Of a stretch of 64,000 bases of DNA, positions 28,879-38,800 are shown in pieces; within the stretch, counting starts at the first letter, position 1; the number at the start of each line of letters is the position of its first letter. Location: NCBI GenBank assembly GCA_028095925.1, contig JAOHCW010000004.1, positions 1 through 64,000 on the forward strand, written 5' to 3'. Below the pieces are notes generated by a model. That model was not told the origin of the DNA and searched no databases. It worked only from the letters and a program-made list of their open reading frames with translations. Source of the stretch: Aquiluna sp. GTDB taxonomy: Bacteria > Actinomycetota > Actinomycetes > Actinomycetales > Microbacteriaceae. The position numbers and the translations under genes are program-made.

Positions 28879-29636
28879 TGCCGGCTGTCCGAGTAATTCC
28901 ATGCCTTGATGTTGCCGCTGGCAGAGTCGTGAAGGGCGTCAATTTTGAGGGACTGCGAGACATCGGTGACCCGGTAGAACTCGCTTCTCGCTACTACCAA
29001 GAGGGTGCCGACGAGGTCACATTCCTAGACGTCCACGCCTCAAGTGAAAACCGCAAGACCATGCTGGATGTGGTAACAAAGTGTGCAGAGCAGGTATTTA
29101 TCCCGCTGACCGTTGGTGGGGGCATCTCCTCGTTGACCGATGTCACATCGCTGCTTGCCGCTGGAGCGGACAAAGTTTCTGTCGGGAGTGCTGGAATTGC
29201 CAATCCCGCTTTGCTCGAGGAGATAGTCCGCGAGCATGGCTCACAGGTTCTAGTGATCTCCCTTGATCTAAAAAGAGCATCCAGGCCAAGCGGCTTCGGT
29301 GTTACAAGCCACGGTGGCAAGAACCTCACTGACTTGGATGCTCTCGAGTGGATACGTCAGGCCGAAGACCTTGGCGCTGGAGAGCTGCTTGTGAACTCCA
29401 TAGATGCGGATGGAACCAAGTCTGGCTTTGACATTGGGCTAGTTGAGCTAATCAAGTCGAAGTCGTCGCTACCGGTGATCGCATCGGGTGGAGCGGGCAA
29501 AGTTGAAGACTTTGTAGAGGCCGCTCGGGCCGGAGCTGATGCCGTCTTAGCCGCAAGCGTCTTCCACGAGGGTGAAATTAGTATTGGTGAAGTAAAGCTG
29601 GCCCTAGATCAAGCGAGTGTTGAGGTGAGACTTTGA
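28878..29636 (+). CDS. hisF: Imidazole glycerol phosphate synthase subunit HisF
   Basis: Cyclase subunit of the HisF-HisH synthase. The 252-residue TIM barrel begins [20 protein letters not shown], has the first catalytic aspartate in that motif, [18 protein letters not shown], the second catalytic aspartate in [14 protein letters not shown], and ASGGAG for phosphate binding. I chose GTG 28878, one base into the hisG stop; the frame extends upstream within hisG but is not family-like. The partner hisH is not in this window. Confidence 0.95.
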   Translation: MPAVRVIPCLDVAAGRVVKGVNFEGLRDIGDPVELASRYYQEGADEVTFLDVHASSENRKTMLDVVTKCAEQVFIPLTVGGGISSLTDVTSLLAAGADKVSVGSAGIANPALLEEIVREHGSQVLVISLDLKRASRPSGFGVTSHGGKNLTDLDALEWIRQAEDLGAGELLVNSIDADGTKSGFDIGLVELIKSKSSLPVIASGGAGKVEDFVEAARAGADAVLAASVFHEGEISIGEVKLALDQASVEVRL

Positions 29637-29950
29637 TAGATCCAAATGTCTTGACCTATGACTCGAATGGTCTAATACCCGTTGTTGTGCAGGATGATTC
29701 CACCAAAGATGTCCTGATGCTTGGCTATGCCAATCAGGAGACCCTGAAAGAAACAATTGAATCGGGTCGCATGGTCTTCTATTCGCGTTCCCGATCCGAG
29801 CGTTGGCTTAAGGGGGAAACCAGCGGGAACTTCCTGCACGTTAGTTCAATCTCTGCAGATTGCGACAAGGATGCATTGGTGGCCATGGTTCACCCAGATG
29901 GGCCGACCTGTCACCTAGGAACAAGTTCATGCTTCGAGGCTCGATCGTGA
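29633..29950 (+). CDS. hisI: Phosphoribosyl-AMP cyclohydrolase
   Basis: Opens the purine ring of PR-AMP in the third histidine step; zinc enzyme. The 105 residues include [47 protein letters not shown] and [15 protein letters not shown], with the three zinc cysteines. It is monofunctional, since hisE is separate. Start is TTG 29633, overlapping the hisF stop by 4 bases (TTGA); its own TGA overlaps a GTG start of trpE. Confidence 0.95.
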   Translation: MIDPNVLTYDSNGLIPVVVQDDSTKDVLMLGYANQETLKETIESGRMVFYSRSRSERWLKGETSGNFLHVSSISADCDKDALVAMVHPDGPTCHLGTSSCFEARS

Positions 29951-31431
29951 TCTCGCTCGATGAGGTCAAGGGGTTAGCCAGTACTTGTAACGTCATCCCG
30001 GTCGTGAAGCGTTTGTTCAATGGAATTGAGACCCCTATTGGGCTCTATCAAAAGCTTTGTAGTGAGCGCGAGGATACTTTTCTGCTTGAGTCTGCCGAGC
30101 AGGGAGTCTGGGGGCGCTACTCATTTATTGGGGTAGCTAGTCGCGGCACGCTGACCGCTAATGCAAATCAGGCCACATGGAACTCCAGATTCAGCGCGCT
30201 GCCATCGGAAGAACTGGCCACTGACCCTATCGAGGCACTAAAGCAGCTCCAGAGAAGCTGGAAATCAGCACCAGTTGATTTTCCATTGAGCTCTGGTCTC
30301 GTTGGATTTGTGAGCTGGGGTGCGGTGAATCTGATTGAAAGGCTTCCTGCACCAAAAAGTGCCGACTACGAGGTGCCCCTGTACGGGTTTAATCAATTCT
30401 CAGACCTTGTAGTGCTTGATCACTCAAAGGCAGAGATGCTGTTGGTGCATGTGATTTTCCTAGACAGCGATGGTTCTCTGGAGTCAAAGTACGAGGCGGC
30501 TCTTGCCTCGATAGAGCAAATGCAAAAGGTCATCGAGACCCCTTCGGCCTCCAAGTTCACTTCGCCAAAATGGCTCGAGCCCGAGTTTGTCACCAACACT
30601 GAGAAGCAGGACTTTCTTGACAAGGTTGAGAAGGCGAAAGAGCACGTGCGCCTTGGCGATGTCTTCCAGGTCGTCATCTCGCAAAGGTTTGATTCAACGC
30701 TTGAGGCTGACGCTCTAGATGTTTACAGGGCGCTCAGAGCGACAAACCCATCGCCGTATATGTATCTCACTAGGTGGAGTGATGCCTCCGGCAGCTTTGC
30801 CATTGCCGGGTCATCCCCGGAGGCCCTTGTAAAGGTAAGCGGAGGTCGGGCAGTGACCCACCCGATTGCAGGTTCAAGACCAAGGGGAGAGACCTCAGCT
30901 GCGGACATGGCGCTTGCGTCTGAGCTGAGTAGCGACACCAAGGAGCGCAGCGAGCACCTGATGCTCGTTGATTTGGCACGTAATGACCTTCTCAAGATTT
31001 GCGATCCTTCAAGTCTTGAGGTCACCGAGTTCATGGAAATCCACCGGTTTAGCCACATCATGCACCTTGTCTCGACGGTTGAGGGACAGATGCGTGAAGG
31101 CGTAACAGCAGTTGATGCCATGCTGGCCACCTTTCCCGCCGGAACGCTCTCCGGCGCTCCTAAACCACGAGCTCTCGAGATCATCCATGACCTTGAGCCC
31201 AGCTATCGAGGTTTGTTCGGGGGAGTGGTGGGTTACTTCGACTTTGAGGGAAACTCGGACCTCGCGATAGCAATTAGGACAGCACTGATTCGGAATGGTG
31301 TCGCTCACATTCAAGCCGGAGCTGGAATAGTGCTCGACTCAGTTCCAGAAAGCGAACACGCCGAGACCGAAGCCAAGGCCGCGGTTGTTCTCAGAGCTGT
31401 TGCTGCCGCGAACGCAATGCACAATGACTAG
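29947..31431 (+). CDS. trpE: Anthranilate synthase component I
   Basis: Makes anthranilate from chorismate, the committed tryptophan step, with TrpG (not in this window). The 494-residue product has the N-terminal tryptophan-sensing part (LESAEQGVWGRYSFIG), PFAM chorismate-binding signatures SGSFAIAGSSPEALV, HPIAGSRPRG, MLVDLARNDL, FPAGTLSGAPKPRALE and IQAGAGIVLDSVPESEH. I chose GTG 29947, overlapping the hisI TGA, with CGAGG 7 bases upstream; an ATG at 29929 is the alternative. No trp leader peptide or attenuator fits, as hisI runs into it. Confidence 0.95.
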   Translation: MISLDEVKGLASTCNVIPVVKRLFNGIETPIGLYQKLCSEREDTFLLESAEQGVWGRYSFIGVASRGTLTANANQATWNSRFSALPSEELATDPIEALKQLQRSWKSAPVDFPLSSGLVGFVSWGAVNLIERLPAPKSADYEVPLYGFNQFSDLVVLDHSKAEMLLVHVIFLDSDGSLESKYEAALASIEQMQKVIETPSASKFTSPKWLEPEFVTNTEKQDFLDKVEKAKEHVRLGDVFQVVISQRFDSTLEADALDVYRALRATNPSPYMYLTRWSDASGSFAIAGSSPEALVKVSGGRAVTHPIAGSRPRGETSAADMALASELSSDTKERSEHLMLVDLARNDLLKICDPSSLEVTEFMEIHRFSHIMHLVSTVEGQMREGVTAVDAMLATFPAGTLSGAPKPRALEIIHDLEPSYRGLFGGVVGYFDFEGNSDLAIAIRTALIRNGVAHIQAGAGIVLDSVPESEHAETEAKAAVVLRAVAAANAMHND

Positions 31432-31900
31432 GGCTGTTTTGGTGCTGCTACTGCTCGTTGGAGCATGGTGGTCCCTGCTTCTGCTCGAATGGGTGGCGGT
31501 AGACAGCAGTGGAATCATTGGAGCCGAGCTAAATCAGACGATGGCTCTATTGCCAGCGGTAGCTGCTCTCGCCGTCCTGATGTCTCTTTATCGCAAGATG
31601 CCAAGGCTGTTAGTCGCCCTGGGCTCAATGGCGATAGCTGCCACCTCAGCTATTGCGCTGTTGGGGGATCTCGCTACTTCACCTGCGGTGATTGAGGCAA
31701 GAGAGCAGGTTTCAGGTATTGCAGGTGGTGGAGCTGTAGATCTTGAGCTTTCGCCAGTGATTTACGTCTTTGCTTTTTCAGGGTTCGCCCTTGCAATAGC
31801 GGCAGCTCTATTGATCTTTTTGAAACCTGGTGGTCGTTCAGTGGAAAGCGTGAATCAGGACCTGGATGCTAGAGACCTATGGGACGAGCAGTCAGAGTAA
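31424..31900 (+). CDS. Trp-operon-associated membrane protein
   Basis: A 158-residue membrane protein with four hydrophobic segments (VLVLLLLVGAWWSLLLLEW; LLPAVAALAVLMSLY; LVALGSMAIAATSAIALL; VIYVFAFSGFALAIAAALLI) and a charged cytoplasmic tail. It fits the Trp_oprn_chp family found between trpE and trpC in actinobacteria, function unknown. ATG 31424 overlaps the trpE stop by 8 bases. The acidic end DLDARDLWDEQSE is consistent with a cytoplasmic C-terminus. Confidence 0.85.
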   Translation: MTRAVLVLLLLVGAWWSLLLLEWVAVDSSGIIGAELNQTMALLPAVAALAVLMSLYRKMPRLLVALGSMAIAATSAIALLGDLATSPAVIEAREQVSGIAGGGAVDLELSPVIYVFAFSGFALAIAAALLIFLKPGGRSVESVNQDLDARDLWDEQSE

Positions 31901-31901
31901 T

Positions 31902-31910
31902 TGTTATCAT
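31902..31910 (+). promoter_or_regulatory. Extended -10 promoter within the trp cluster
   Basis: TGt followed by TATCAT (-10 hexamer 31905-31910) makes an extended -10 element in the 33-base gap before the small HGxxPAAW-type protein. Transcription would start near 31917, leaving room for the Shine-Dalgarno GAGAGGAAAAG. It would give trpC-B-A an internal promoter. Confidence 0.45.
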
Positions 31911-31933
31911 TGGCACTTAGTCGAGAGGAAAAG

Positions 31934-32155
31934 ATGTCACACAACGAAGAACCTGGTCACGGACACTCACTTGCTGCCTGGGTAACGGTGGGGCTTGTAA
32001 CACTTGCCTTCACCATTGGGACTCTCTTTTTCTGGTTTGACAACGCGTTAGTCGTCTGGCTTTCGGCCGGGCTTGCGCTGGCAGCGCCACTAGTGGGCTA
32101 CCTCCTAAAGCAGGCTGGCTATGGAGTCGGTGGCTCCAAAAGCTCCTCCCACTAG
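31934..32155 (+). CDS. HGxxPAAW-type small membrane protein
   Basis: A 73-residue protein with the motif HGHSLAAW near residue 10 and two membrane segments (VTVGLVTLAFTIGTLFFWF and ALVVWLSAGLALAAPLVGYL). This is the architecture of the HGxxPAAW family seen beside trpC in actinobacteria; here leucine replaces the signature proline. Function unknown. ATG 31934 has a strong Shine-Dalgarno and sets the start; the longer frame from 31901 adds 11 residues without support. The stop shares a base with the trpC start. Confidence 0.8.
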   Translation: MSHNEEPGHGHSLAAWVTVGLVTLAFTIGTLFFWFDNALVVWLSAGLALAAPLVGYLLKQAGYGVGGSKSSSH

Positions 32156-32928
32156 TGCTTCAAGGACTCTTTGATGCAAGCCTGAGGGCATCAAATGCCC
32201 GCCAGGCTCAGCTTTCGCGCGAACTCCTAGAGGAGAGGTGCGCACTTGTTTCCAAAGCCCCTGACGCCTATGAGGCCCTGCAACCAGCTGAACACATCAA
32301 ACTAATCGCCGAAATAAAGCGGCGAAGCCCATCAAGGGGCTTCCTTGCCGAAATACCAGATGCGAAGGCCTTAGGGGCTGGATACGAATCCGCAGGAGCT
32401 CACGCAATCTCGGTGCTCACGGAGGAATCAGGATTTGGTGGAAAGCTCTCTGATCTGCAGGAGGTAAGCCAAGCAGTTTCCATTCCTACCCTTCGGAAAG
32501 ACTTCATCTCAAACGAATACCAGATCCTTGAGGCCAAGGCCGCGGGGGCGTCTATGGTGCTACTGATTCTGGCTCAGCTGCCCAAGGCAGATTTTCGAAG
32601 CCTCTACGATTTCTCCAAGGCCATAGGTTTGGAAGCTCTGGTTGAGACCCACAGTGCTGAAGAGATAGTGATCGCAGCGGATAGTGGCGCCAGGCTAATA
32701 GGCATAAACACCAGAGATCTCGAGACTTTCAAGACCGACATTGGGCTGTTTGAGCACCTTGCCGCAAAACTTCCCAGTTGCTGCGTCAAGATTGCCGAAT
32801 CTTCGGTCAAGCAACTGGGAGACGTGGAGCGCTATCGCGATGCTGGGGCAGATTGTGTGCTCGTGGGGGAGACCCTGGTCACCGGAGATTGGGCCACTCT
32901 GATACCTGAATTCACCTCGGTCTCTTAG
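32155..32928 (+). CDS. trpC: Indole-3-glycerol phosphate synthase
   Basis: Closes the indole ring in tryptophan synthesis. The 257-residue TIM barrel contains the catalytic lysine and glutamate region LIAEIKRRSPSRGFL, SVLTEESGFGG, TLRKDFISNEYQI with another catalytic lysine, GINTRDLETF and CVLVGETLVTG. It is monofunctional; in actinobacteria PRA isomerisation is done by PriA (HisA/TrpF), whose gene is not here. Start is GTG 32155; its TAG stop begins the trpB -10 box. Confidence 0.96.
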   Translation: MLQGLFDASLRASNARQAQLSRELLEERCALVSKAPDAYEALQPAEHIKLIAEIKRRSPSRGFLAEIPDAKALGAGYESAGAHAISVLTEESGFGGKLSDLQEVSQAVSIPTLRKDFISNEYQILEAKAAGASMVLLILAQLPKADFRSLYDFSKAIGLEALVETHSAEEIVIAADSGARLIGINTRDLETFKTDIGLFEHLAAKLPSCCVKIAESSVKQLGDVERYRDAGADCVLVGETLVTGDWATLIPEFTSVS

Positions 32929-32931
32929 GAT
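32926..32931 (+). promoter_or_regulatory. -10 box for leaderless trpB
   Basis: TAGGAT starts with the trpC stop codon and ends 6 bases (TTACGC) before the trpB ATG. The same hexamer at the same distance precedes lgt. The internal AGGA could instead act as a weak Shine-Dalgarno 7 bases from the ATG, so the two readings need experiment to separate. Confidence 0.45.
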
Positions 32932-32937
32932 TTACGC

Positions 32938-34140
32938 ATGTCTCAAAAGCTAGGTGAGCAGGTTGGCCCGTACTTCGGCCAGTACGGTGGTCGCTTTGTG
33001 CCCGAACCGCTCATTGCAGCCCTAGATCAGCTCTCGCAGGTCTATGAAGAAGCTCGCAAGGACCCCAAATTCCAAGAGGAGCTGGCGGAGCTTCACCGCA
33101 CCTACACCGGTAGGCCCTCGATAATCACGGAGGCTCAAAGGTTTGCCGCGGTCACCGGAGGGCTTCGAGTATTTCTAAAGCGCGAAGATCTCAACCACAC
33201 CGGTAGTCACAAGATCAATAACGTCATGGGCCAGGCACTGCTTGCCAAACGGATGGGCAAAAAGCGCATCATCGCTGAGACTGGAGCCGGCCAGCACGGT
33301 GTCGCCTCGGCCACTGCCGCCGCCTACTTCGGACTCGACTGCGTCGTCTACATGGGTGAGGTTGACACCGAACGTCAAGCCCTGAATGTCGCCCGCATGA
33401 AACTACTTGGTGCTGAGGTAGTGGCGGTAAAGACCGGTTCTCGCACCCTAAAGGACGCGATCAATGAGGCGCTAAGAGATTGGGTTGCCAACGTGGAGAC
33501 CACGCACTATCTACTAGGCACCGTCGCTGGTCCCCACCCCTTCCCGACTATGGTTCGTGACTTTCACAGCATTATTGGCAAGGAGTCCAAGGTGCAGATG
33601 CTGGAGCTAACAGGTGAGCTTCCAGCTGCGGTTGCCGCCTGTGTTGGCGGTGGTTCGAATGCCATTGGCATATTCCACGCATTCCTGGACGACCCAGATG
33701 TTCAGCTATGGGGGTTCGAGGCCGCCGGTGACGGGATCGACACCCCAATGCACGCCGCTACCCTGAGCAGGGGTGCCCCAGGGGTGCTTCACGGAGCAAT
33801 GAGCTACATGCTGCAAGACGAAGATGGTCAGACCTCTGAGTCGCACTCGATCTCAGCAGGTCTCGACTATCCAGGCGTGGGTCCAGAGCACTCTTGGCTG
33901 AAGGATCTCGGCCGGGCTCAGTACCACGGGGTAACCGACAGCGAAGCCATGGAGGCCATGAAACTGTTGTCCCAGACCGAAGGCATAATCCCCGCAATTG
34001 AGACAGCGCACGCCCTAGCCGGCATTCCACACCTTGCCAAAATACTTCCTGCCGGCGCATCGGTGCTTGTAAACCTCTCGGGCAGAGGAGACAAGGACAT
34101 GGAGACTGCCGGTCGTTACTTTGGACTACTTGGAGCATGA
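32938..34140 (+). CDS. trpB: Tryptophan synthase beta chain
   Basis: PLP enzyme that joins indole and serine. The 400 residues show [16 protein letters not shown], the PLP lysine K92 in [21 protein letters not shown], the phosphate-binding GGGSNAIG, and SGRGDKDM near the end. It is the TrpB1 type that pairs with TrpA. Start at ATG 32938 is preceded by a -10-like box. The end overlaps trpA by 4 bases (ATGA), the usual coupling for the alpha2-beta2 complex. Confidence 0.98.
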   Translation: MSQKLGEQVGPYFGQYGGRFVPEPLIAALDQLSQVYEEARKDPKFQEELAELHRTYTGRPSIITEAQRFAAVTGGLRVFLKREDLNHTGSHKINNVMGQALLAKRMGKKRIIAETGAGQHGVASATAAAYFGLDCVVYMGEVDTERQALNVARMKLLGAEVVAVKTGSRTLKDAINEALRDWVANVETTHYLLGTVAGPHPFPTMVRDFHSIIGKESKVQMLELTGELPAAVAACVGGGSNAIGIFHAFLDDPDVQLWGFEAAGDGIDTPMHAATLSRGAPGVLHGAMSYMLQDEDGQTSESHSISAGLDYPGVGPEHSWLKDLGRAQYHGVTDSEAMEAMKLLSQTEGIIPAIETAHALAGIPHLAKILPAGASVLVNLSGRGDKDMETAGRYFGLLGA

Positions 34141-34913
34141 GCGTCCAGAGCGTCCTAGAGACAAACAAGCAGAGCGGCAGAGGAACCCTAGTTGGTTACT
34201 TCCCAGCCGGATACCCCACGGTTGAGGACTCGATTGCCGCCTTTGTTGCCCTTGCACAAAACGGCTGCGACATCCTTGAGGTTGGAGTTCCCTATTCAGA
34301 TCCCGTGATGGATGGCCTTGTGATTCAGAAGGCGACCGAAAAGGCGCTGGAGAACGGCTTCAAGCTGAATCAATTATTTGAGGTGATTCGAGGTGTGCGC
34401 GAGCAGGTAGACAAGCCAATGCTTGTCATGAGCTACTACAACCCCGTGCTTCGCTATGGAGTCGAAAGGTTCGCCGATGAGCTCAAGCAAGCCGGTGCAC
34501 AAGGCATGATCACTCCAGATCTGATTCCAGATGAGGCATCCAAGTGGTTGGAGTCTGCTGATAAACACGACCTAGACAGAGTATTTCTGGTCGCTCCAAG
34601 CAGCTCGGACGAGAGAGTTAGCGCAAACACCAAGGCCTCACGCGGCTTTGTCTACTCCGTTTCGACCATGGGCATTACCGGAGAACGCGCTGAGGTCGAC
34701 AAGCTGGCAAGGGAAGTTGCGGGCAGGGTTAGCTCAATTGGAAGCGCTCCGACCTGCGTGGGCGTTGGGGTTTCCACGGGTGCGCAGGTAAGGGACGTGA
34801 ACACATACGCCGATGGAGCCATTGTGGGCACCGCTTTGATCGCCGCCTATGAGAGTAACGGGCTCGATGGACTGATTGAAAAGACCCGCGAGCTAGCGAG
34901 CGGTTTAGGATAG
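34137..34913 (+). CDS. trpA: Tryptophan synthase alpha chain
   Basis: Cleaves indole-3-glycerol phosphate and channels indole to TrpB. The 258-residue TIM barrel has the catalytic glutamate and aspartate in [16 protein letters not shown] (E48, D59), the loop [14 protein letters not shown], and [10 protein letters not shown] with [10 protein letters not shown] for phosphate binding. ATG overlaps the trpB stop. Its last base overlaps by one the box predicted for lgt. Confidence 0.97.
   Translation: MSVQSVLETNKQSGRGTLVGYFPAGYPTVEDSIAAFVALAQNGCDILEVGVPYSDPVMDGLVIQKATEKALENGFKLNQLFEVIRGVREQVDKPMLVMSYYNPVLRYGVERFADELKQAGAQGMITPDLIPDEASKWLESADKHDLDRVFLVAPSSSDERVSANTKASRGFVYSVSTMGITGERAEVDKLAREVAGRVSSIGSAPTCVGVGVSTGAQVRDVNTYADGAIVGTALIAAYESNGLDGLIEKTRELASGLG
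34906..34911 (+). promoter_or_regulatory. -10 box for leaderless lgt
   Basis: TAGGAT lies in the last codons of trpA and ends 6 bases (AGCCCG) before the lgt GTG. Unlike most others, the box is not aligned with the stop codon, so its position relative to the start is not explained by stop-codon use. Confidence 0.5.
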
Positions 34914-34917
34914 CCCG

Positions 34918-35820
34918 GTGGACTTTCTTACCGGCATCCCCTCACCTGAAATTAGCTACATAGATCTTGGGCCTGTGCGCATCCACTTCTATGCGCTCTT
35001 TATCCTCACCGGCATCGTAATCGCGACCACGCTCGCAGACTTCAAGCTGCACCGGCGCGGAGCAGAGCGGGGCAGCATGCTGGACATCGCGCTCTGGGCC
35101 GTTCCGTTTGGAATCTTGGGTGGAAGGTTTTTCCACGTAATTACCCACCCAGACGATTACTTCTATGAAGGTGCGGATCTACTGGCAACCTTGCGCATTT
35201 GGGAGGGTGGCCTTGCTATCTACGGGGCAATCTCTCTAGGTGCGATTGGTGCATACATTGGCGCAAGACAGCTCGGGATTCGGTTCCTGAGCGTCGCGGA
35301 TGCCGTGGCACCAGGAATCCTTATCGCCCAGGGCATAGGTCGCCTCGGTAACTATTTCAATCAGGAGCTCTTCGGTCTACCTACCGAGCTACCTTGGGGT
35401 CTCGAGATTCCCAGCAGCAATCCCGCATACCCGAACGGGCTCCCGGACGGGCTCTTATTTCACCCCACTTTCCTCTACGAGATGATCTGGAACCTCACTG
35501 GAGCAGCCTTGATTCTGCTGCTTGCTGCAAGACTAAATCTTCAGTGGGGGAAGGTCTTTGCGCTTTATTTGATTGTTTATTCAACTGGAAGAGTTTGGAT
35601 AGAAAGTATCCGAATTGACCCCAGTGAGATTATTCTTGGTCTTCGGGTCAACATCTGGTCAGCGCTGATCGGTTTGACTCTAGGAATCTTGATTTTCTTG
35701 GTTCAAACGCGCCGCCACCCTGGCCTCGAACCATCCATCTGGATGCCCGGCAGAGAACCTGCCACTGAGGGCACAAATGAGCCTCTCGCAGTAGACTCTG
35801 CCGAGGACAAAAACAGCTAA
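34918..35820 (+). CDS. lgt: Prolipoprotein diacylglyceryl transferase
   Basis: Integral membrane enzyme that attaches diacylglycerol to the lipobox cysteine of prolipoproteins. The 300 residues have about seven membrane segments (first: IHFYALFILTGIVIATTLA), the signature GRLGNYFNQELFG, GLAIYGAISLGAIGAYIG and FLYEMIWNL. The C-terminal tail after the last segment is acidic and variable. GTG 34918 gives the family N-terminus (DFLTGIPSPEISYIDLGPV). trpA-lgt is a conserved actinobacterial neighbour pair. Confidence 0.96.
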   Translation: MDFLTGIPSPEISYIDLGPVRIHFYALFILTGIVIATTLADFKLHRRGAERGSMLDIALWAVPFGILGGRFFHVITHPDDYFYEGADLLATLRIWEGGLAIYGAISLGAIGAYIGARQLGIRFLSVADAVAPGILIAQGIGRLGNYFNQELFGLPTELPWGLEIPSSNPAYPNGLPDGLLFHPTFLYEMIWNLTGAALILLLAARLNLQWGKVFALYLIVYSTGRVWIESIRIDPSEIILGLRVNIWSALIGLTLGILIFLVQTRRHPGLEPSIWMPGREPATEGTNEPLAVDSAEDKNS

Positions 35821-35851
35821 CTTTTACGCCTGGGCCGACGAAGTCCCTACT

Positions 35852-35857
35852 TAACAT
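35852..35857 (+). promoter_or_regulatory. -10-like box upstream of gltB
   Basis: TAACAT in the 57-base gap between lgt and gltB would start transcription near 35864, ahead of the Shine-Dalgarno GGAGAGG. No matching -35 box is seen. Also in this gap, GGG and CCC runs (35832-35847) could form a weak stem; nothing else stands out. Confidence 0.35.
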
Positions 35858-35877
35858 AGGAATTCGATTGGAGAGGC

Positions 35878-38800
35878 ATGCCTGTATCACCATTCCAGCG
35901 CTTTAGCACCTTGCCTGCTGCTCAGGGACTCTACGACCCTGACGCTGAGAAGGATGCCTGCGGTTTGGCTATGGTTGCCACTCTCAGAGGCCACGCCGGC
36001 CATGACATCGTTGAAATGGCTCTCAATTCCCTTCGTAACCTCGAGCACCGGGGGGCTGTTGGTTCTGATGCTGGAACCGGTGATGGGGCTGGAATCCTCA
36101 CTCAAATACCAGATCGCTTCTTCCGGGAGGTAGTTGACTTTGAGCTGCCTGAAAGAGGTAGCTATGGAACCGGATTGGTGTTCCTCGAGGCCGCAACCTC
36201 GAAAAAAGATCTTGCCAGCCTCAGCAAATTAGCTGAAGAAGAAGGCCTAAAACTTATTGGGACCAGGACTCCACCTACGGACCCAGCAGTACTTGGGGAC
36301 CTTGCTCGCGAGGCGATGCCCGAAATCCAGCAAATCTTCCTAGCAGGTGATGGACTACATGGCCTTGAGCTGGAGCGGGCACTGTTTAGGTTGCGTAAGC
36401 GCAGTGAGCGTGAGATTGGGATTTATCACCCGTCGCTGTCTATGCGAACGATGGTCTATAAGGGCATGGTTACGACCCTGCAGCTTGAGCCTTTCTACAA
36501 GGACCTATCGGACGAGCGCTTCGAATCACTATTGGCGCTGGTTCACTCGAGATTCTCAACCAACACCTTCCCATCCTGGCCACTTGCCCACCCCTTCCGC
36601 TTCATTGCCCACAACGGCGAGATAAACACGGTCAAGGGAAATGCGAACTGGATGGCCGCGCGAGAGTCTCAACTTTCCTCTGAGCTCCTAGGCGATATGG
36701 AATCGCTAAAGCCGATTGTCTCCGATGGCGCATCAGACAGCGCAACCTTTGATGAGGTCCTAGAGCTCTTGGTTCTTGGTGGCCGGTCGCTCCCTCACGC
36801 CATGATGATGATGATTCCGGGGGCATGGGAGAAGCAGCTGGACATCGACCCCAAGGTCAGAGACTTCTTTGAGTATCACTCGATGATCATGGAGCCCTGG
36901 GACGGGCCGGCAGCAGTCGTATTCACCGACGGAAGTCTCGTGGGGGCAACCCTGGACAGAAACGGCCTCAGACCCGGTCGCTTCGTTGTCACCGAGGACG
37001 GCTTCGTGATCCTCGCGAGTGAGATTGGTGTCGCGGACATTCCTGCCGACAGAATCGTGCGCAAGGGCAGGCTGCAGCCGGGAAAAATGTTCCTAATTGA
37101 CACTGAGGCTGGGCAAATCATTGAAGACGAGGAGATCAAGGCTGAAGTTGCTTCTCTTGAGCCCTGGGGAGAGTGGCTTGACGCCGAGAGGATCAACCTC
37201 AAAGACCTTCCAGAGCGCGAGCACATTCGCTATTCCGCCGCATCGGTGGCGAGAAGGCAGCGAGTTTTCGGCTACACCGAGGAAGATCTAAAGGAGTTCA
37301 TCTCTCCAATGGCCAGATTCGGTCAGGAACCGATTGGTGCAATGGGAAGCGATACCCCAATTGCGGCGATTAGCGACCGACCCCGGCTGCTCTTCGACTA
37401 CTTCACACAGCAGTTTGCTCAGGTTACAAACCCTCCGCTCGACGCGATTAGGGAAGAGGTTGTCACATCAATGACCGCCAGCATTGGTCCGGTTAGGAAC
37501 CTGCTGGATGCCTCTCCAGAGCATGCGAAGCAAATGGTTCTTGACTACCCGATCCTGACCAATGACGAGCTTGCTCGTATCAAGCACATTGACCGCGGAA
37601 ATAACATCGGCAAAGCAATCTCAGTTTCTTGCCTCTACCGCGTCGACGAAGGCGAACACGCCCTTCAGGAGCGCCTCGAGGCTATGTGTGACGAGGTCGA
37701 TCGAGCGCTAGAAGCTGGCGCTACGTTTGTGATTCTTTCGGACCGAGACTCGAACCGCGAGCTTGCTCCTATTCCATCGCTGCTCAGCTGCTCAGCGATA
37801 CACCACCATCTAATTAGGCGTGGAACAAGGACCATGGCCGGACTCATAGTTGAGTGCGGTGACGCGCGCGATGTGCACCACATGGCAACCCTCCTCGGTT
37901 ATGGCGCCTCTGCTATAAACCCATACCTGGCGCTCGAGACCGCCGAGGACATGGTGGTCAAGGGTCTAATCACAGGCATCACCCCGGAACGCTCCAGCAA
38001 GAACATGATCAAGGCGCTCGGTAAAGGTGTTCTAAAGATCATGAGCAAGATGGGAATCTCGACCGTAGCCTCCTACGCAGGAGCTCAGTGTTTCGAGGCG
38101 GTCGGACTCTCGCAAAAACTTATCGACCAGCACTTCACCGGAACTATCTCAAAGCTTGGGGGAGTGGGGCTAGATGTCCTGCATACCGAGATTGAAAAGC
38201 GTCACCGTCACGCCTACCCGCTAGAGGGGGCGACCAGCGTCCACATGCCACTTGAGGTGGGTGGTGAGATGAAGTGGCGTCGCGAGGGCCCACCGCACCT
38301 TTTCAACCCAGAGACGATTTTTAAGCTTCAGCACTCCACCAAGAAGAAGTCCTACGAGATCTTCAAGCAGTACACCAGCGCGGTAGACGACCAAGCCGAA
38401 AGGCTCATGACCATTCGCGGGCTATTCAAGCTCCGCACCGACCAGCGGAAGTCGATTCCCATCGAGCAGGTCGAACCGGTGTCTGAGATTGTCAAGCGTT
38501 TTGCCACGGGGGCTATGTCAATGGGCGCTATCAGCCCAGAGGCACACGAGGTATTGGCAATTGCAATGAACCGACTCGGTGGCAAGAGCAACACCGGCGA
38601 GGGTGGTGAGTCCGTTGAGCGGTTGCTCGATAGAGAAAAGCGATCGGCAGTGAAGCAGGTTGCATCGGGTCGCTTTGGCGTCACCAGCATGTACCTCACC
38701 CACGCCGATGACATCCAGATCAAAATGGCTCAGGGAGCAAAGCCTGGCGAGGGCGGCCAATTGCCTCCTCACAAGGTTTATCCGTGGATTGCAGACCTGA

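Noticed and set aside
29880-29950. trp attenuator or leader peptide before trpE
   Set aside because: hisI coding sequence runs to the trpE start; no Trp-codon run, stem pair or T-tract is present.
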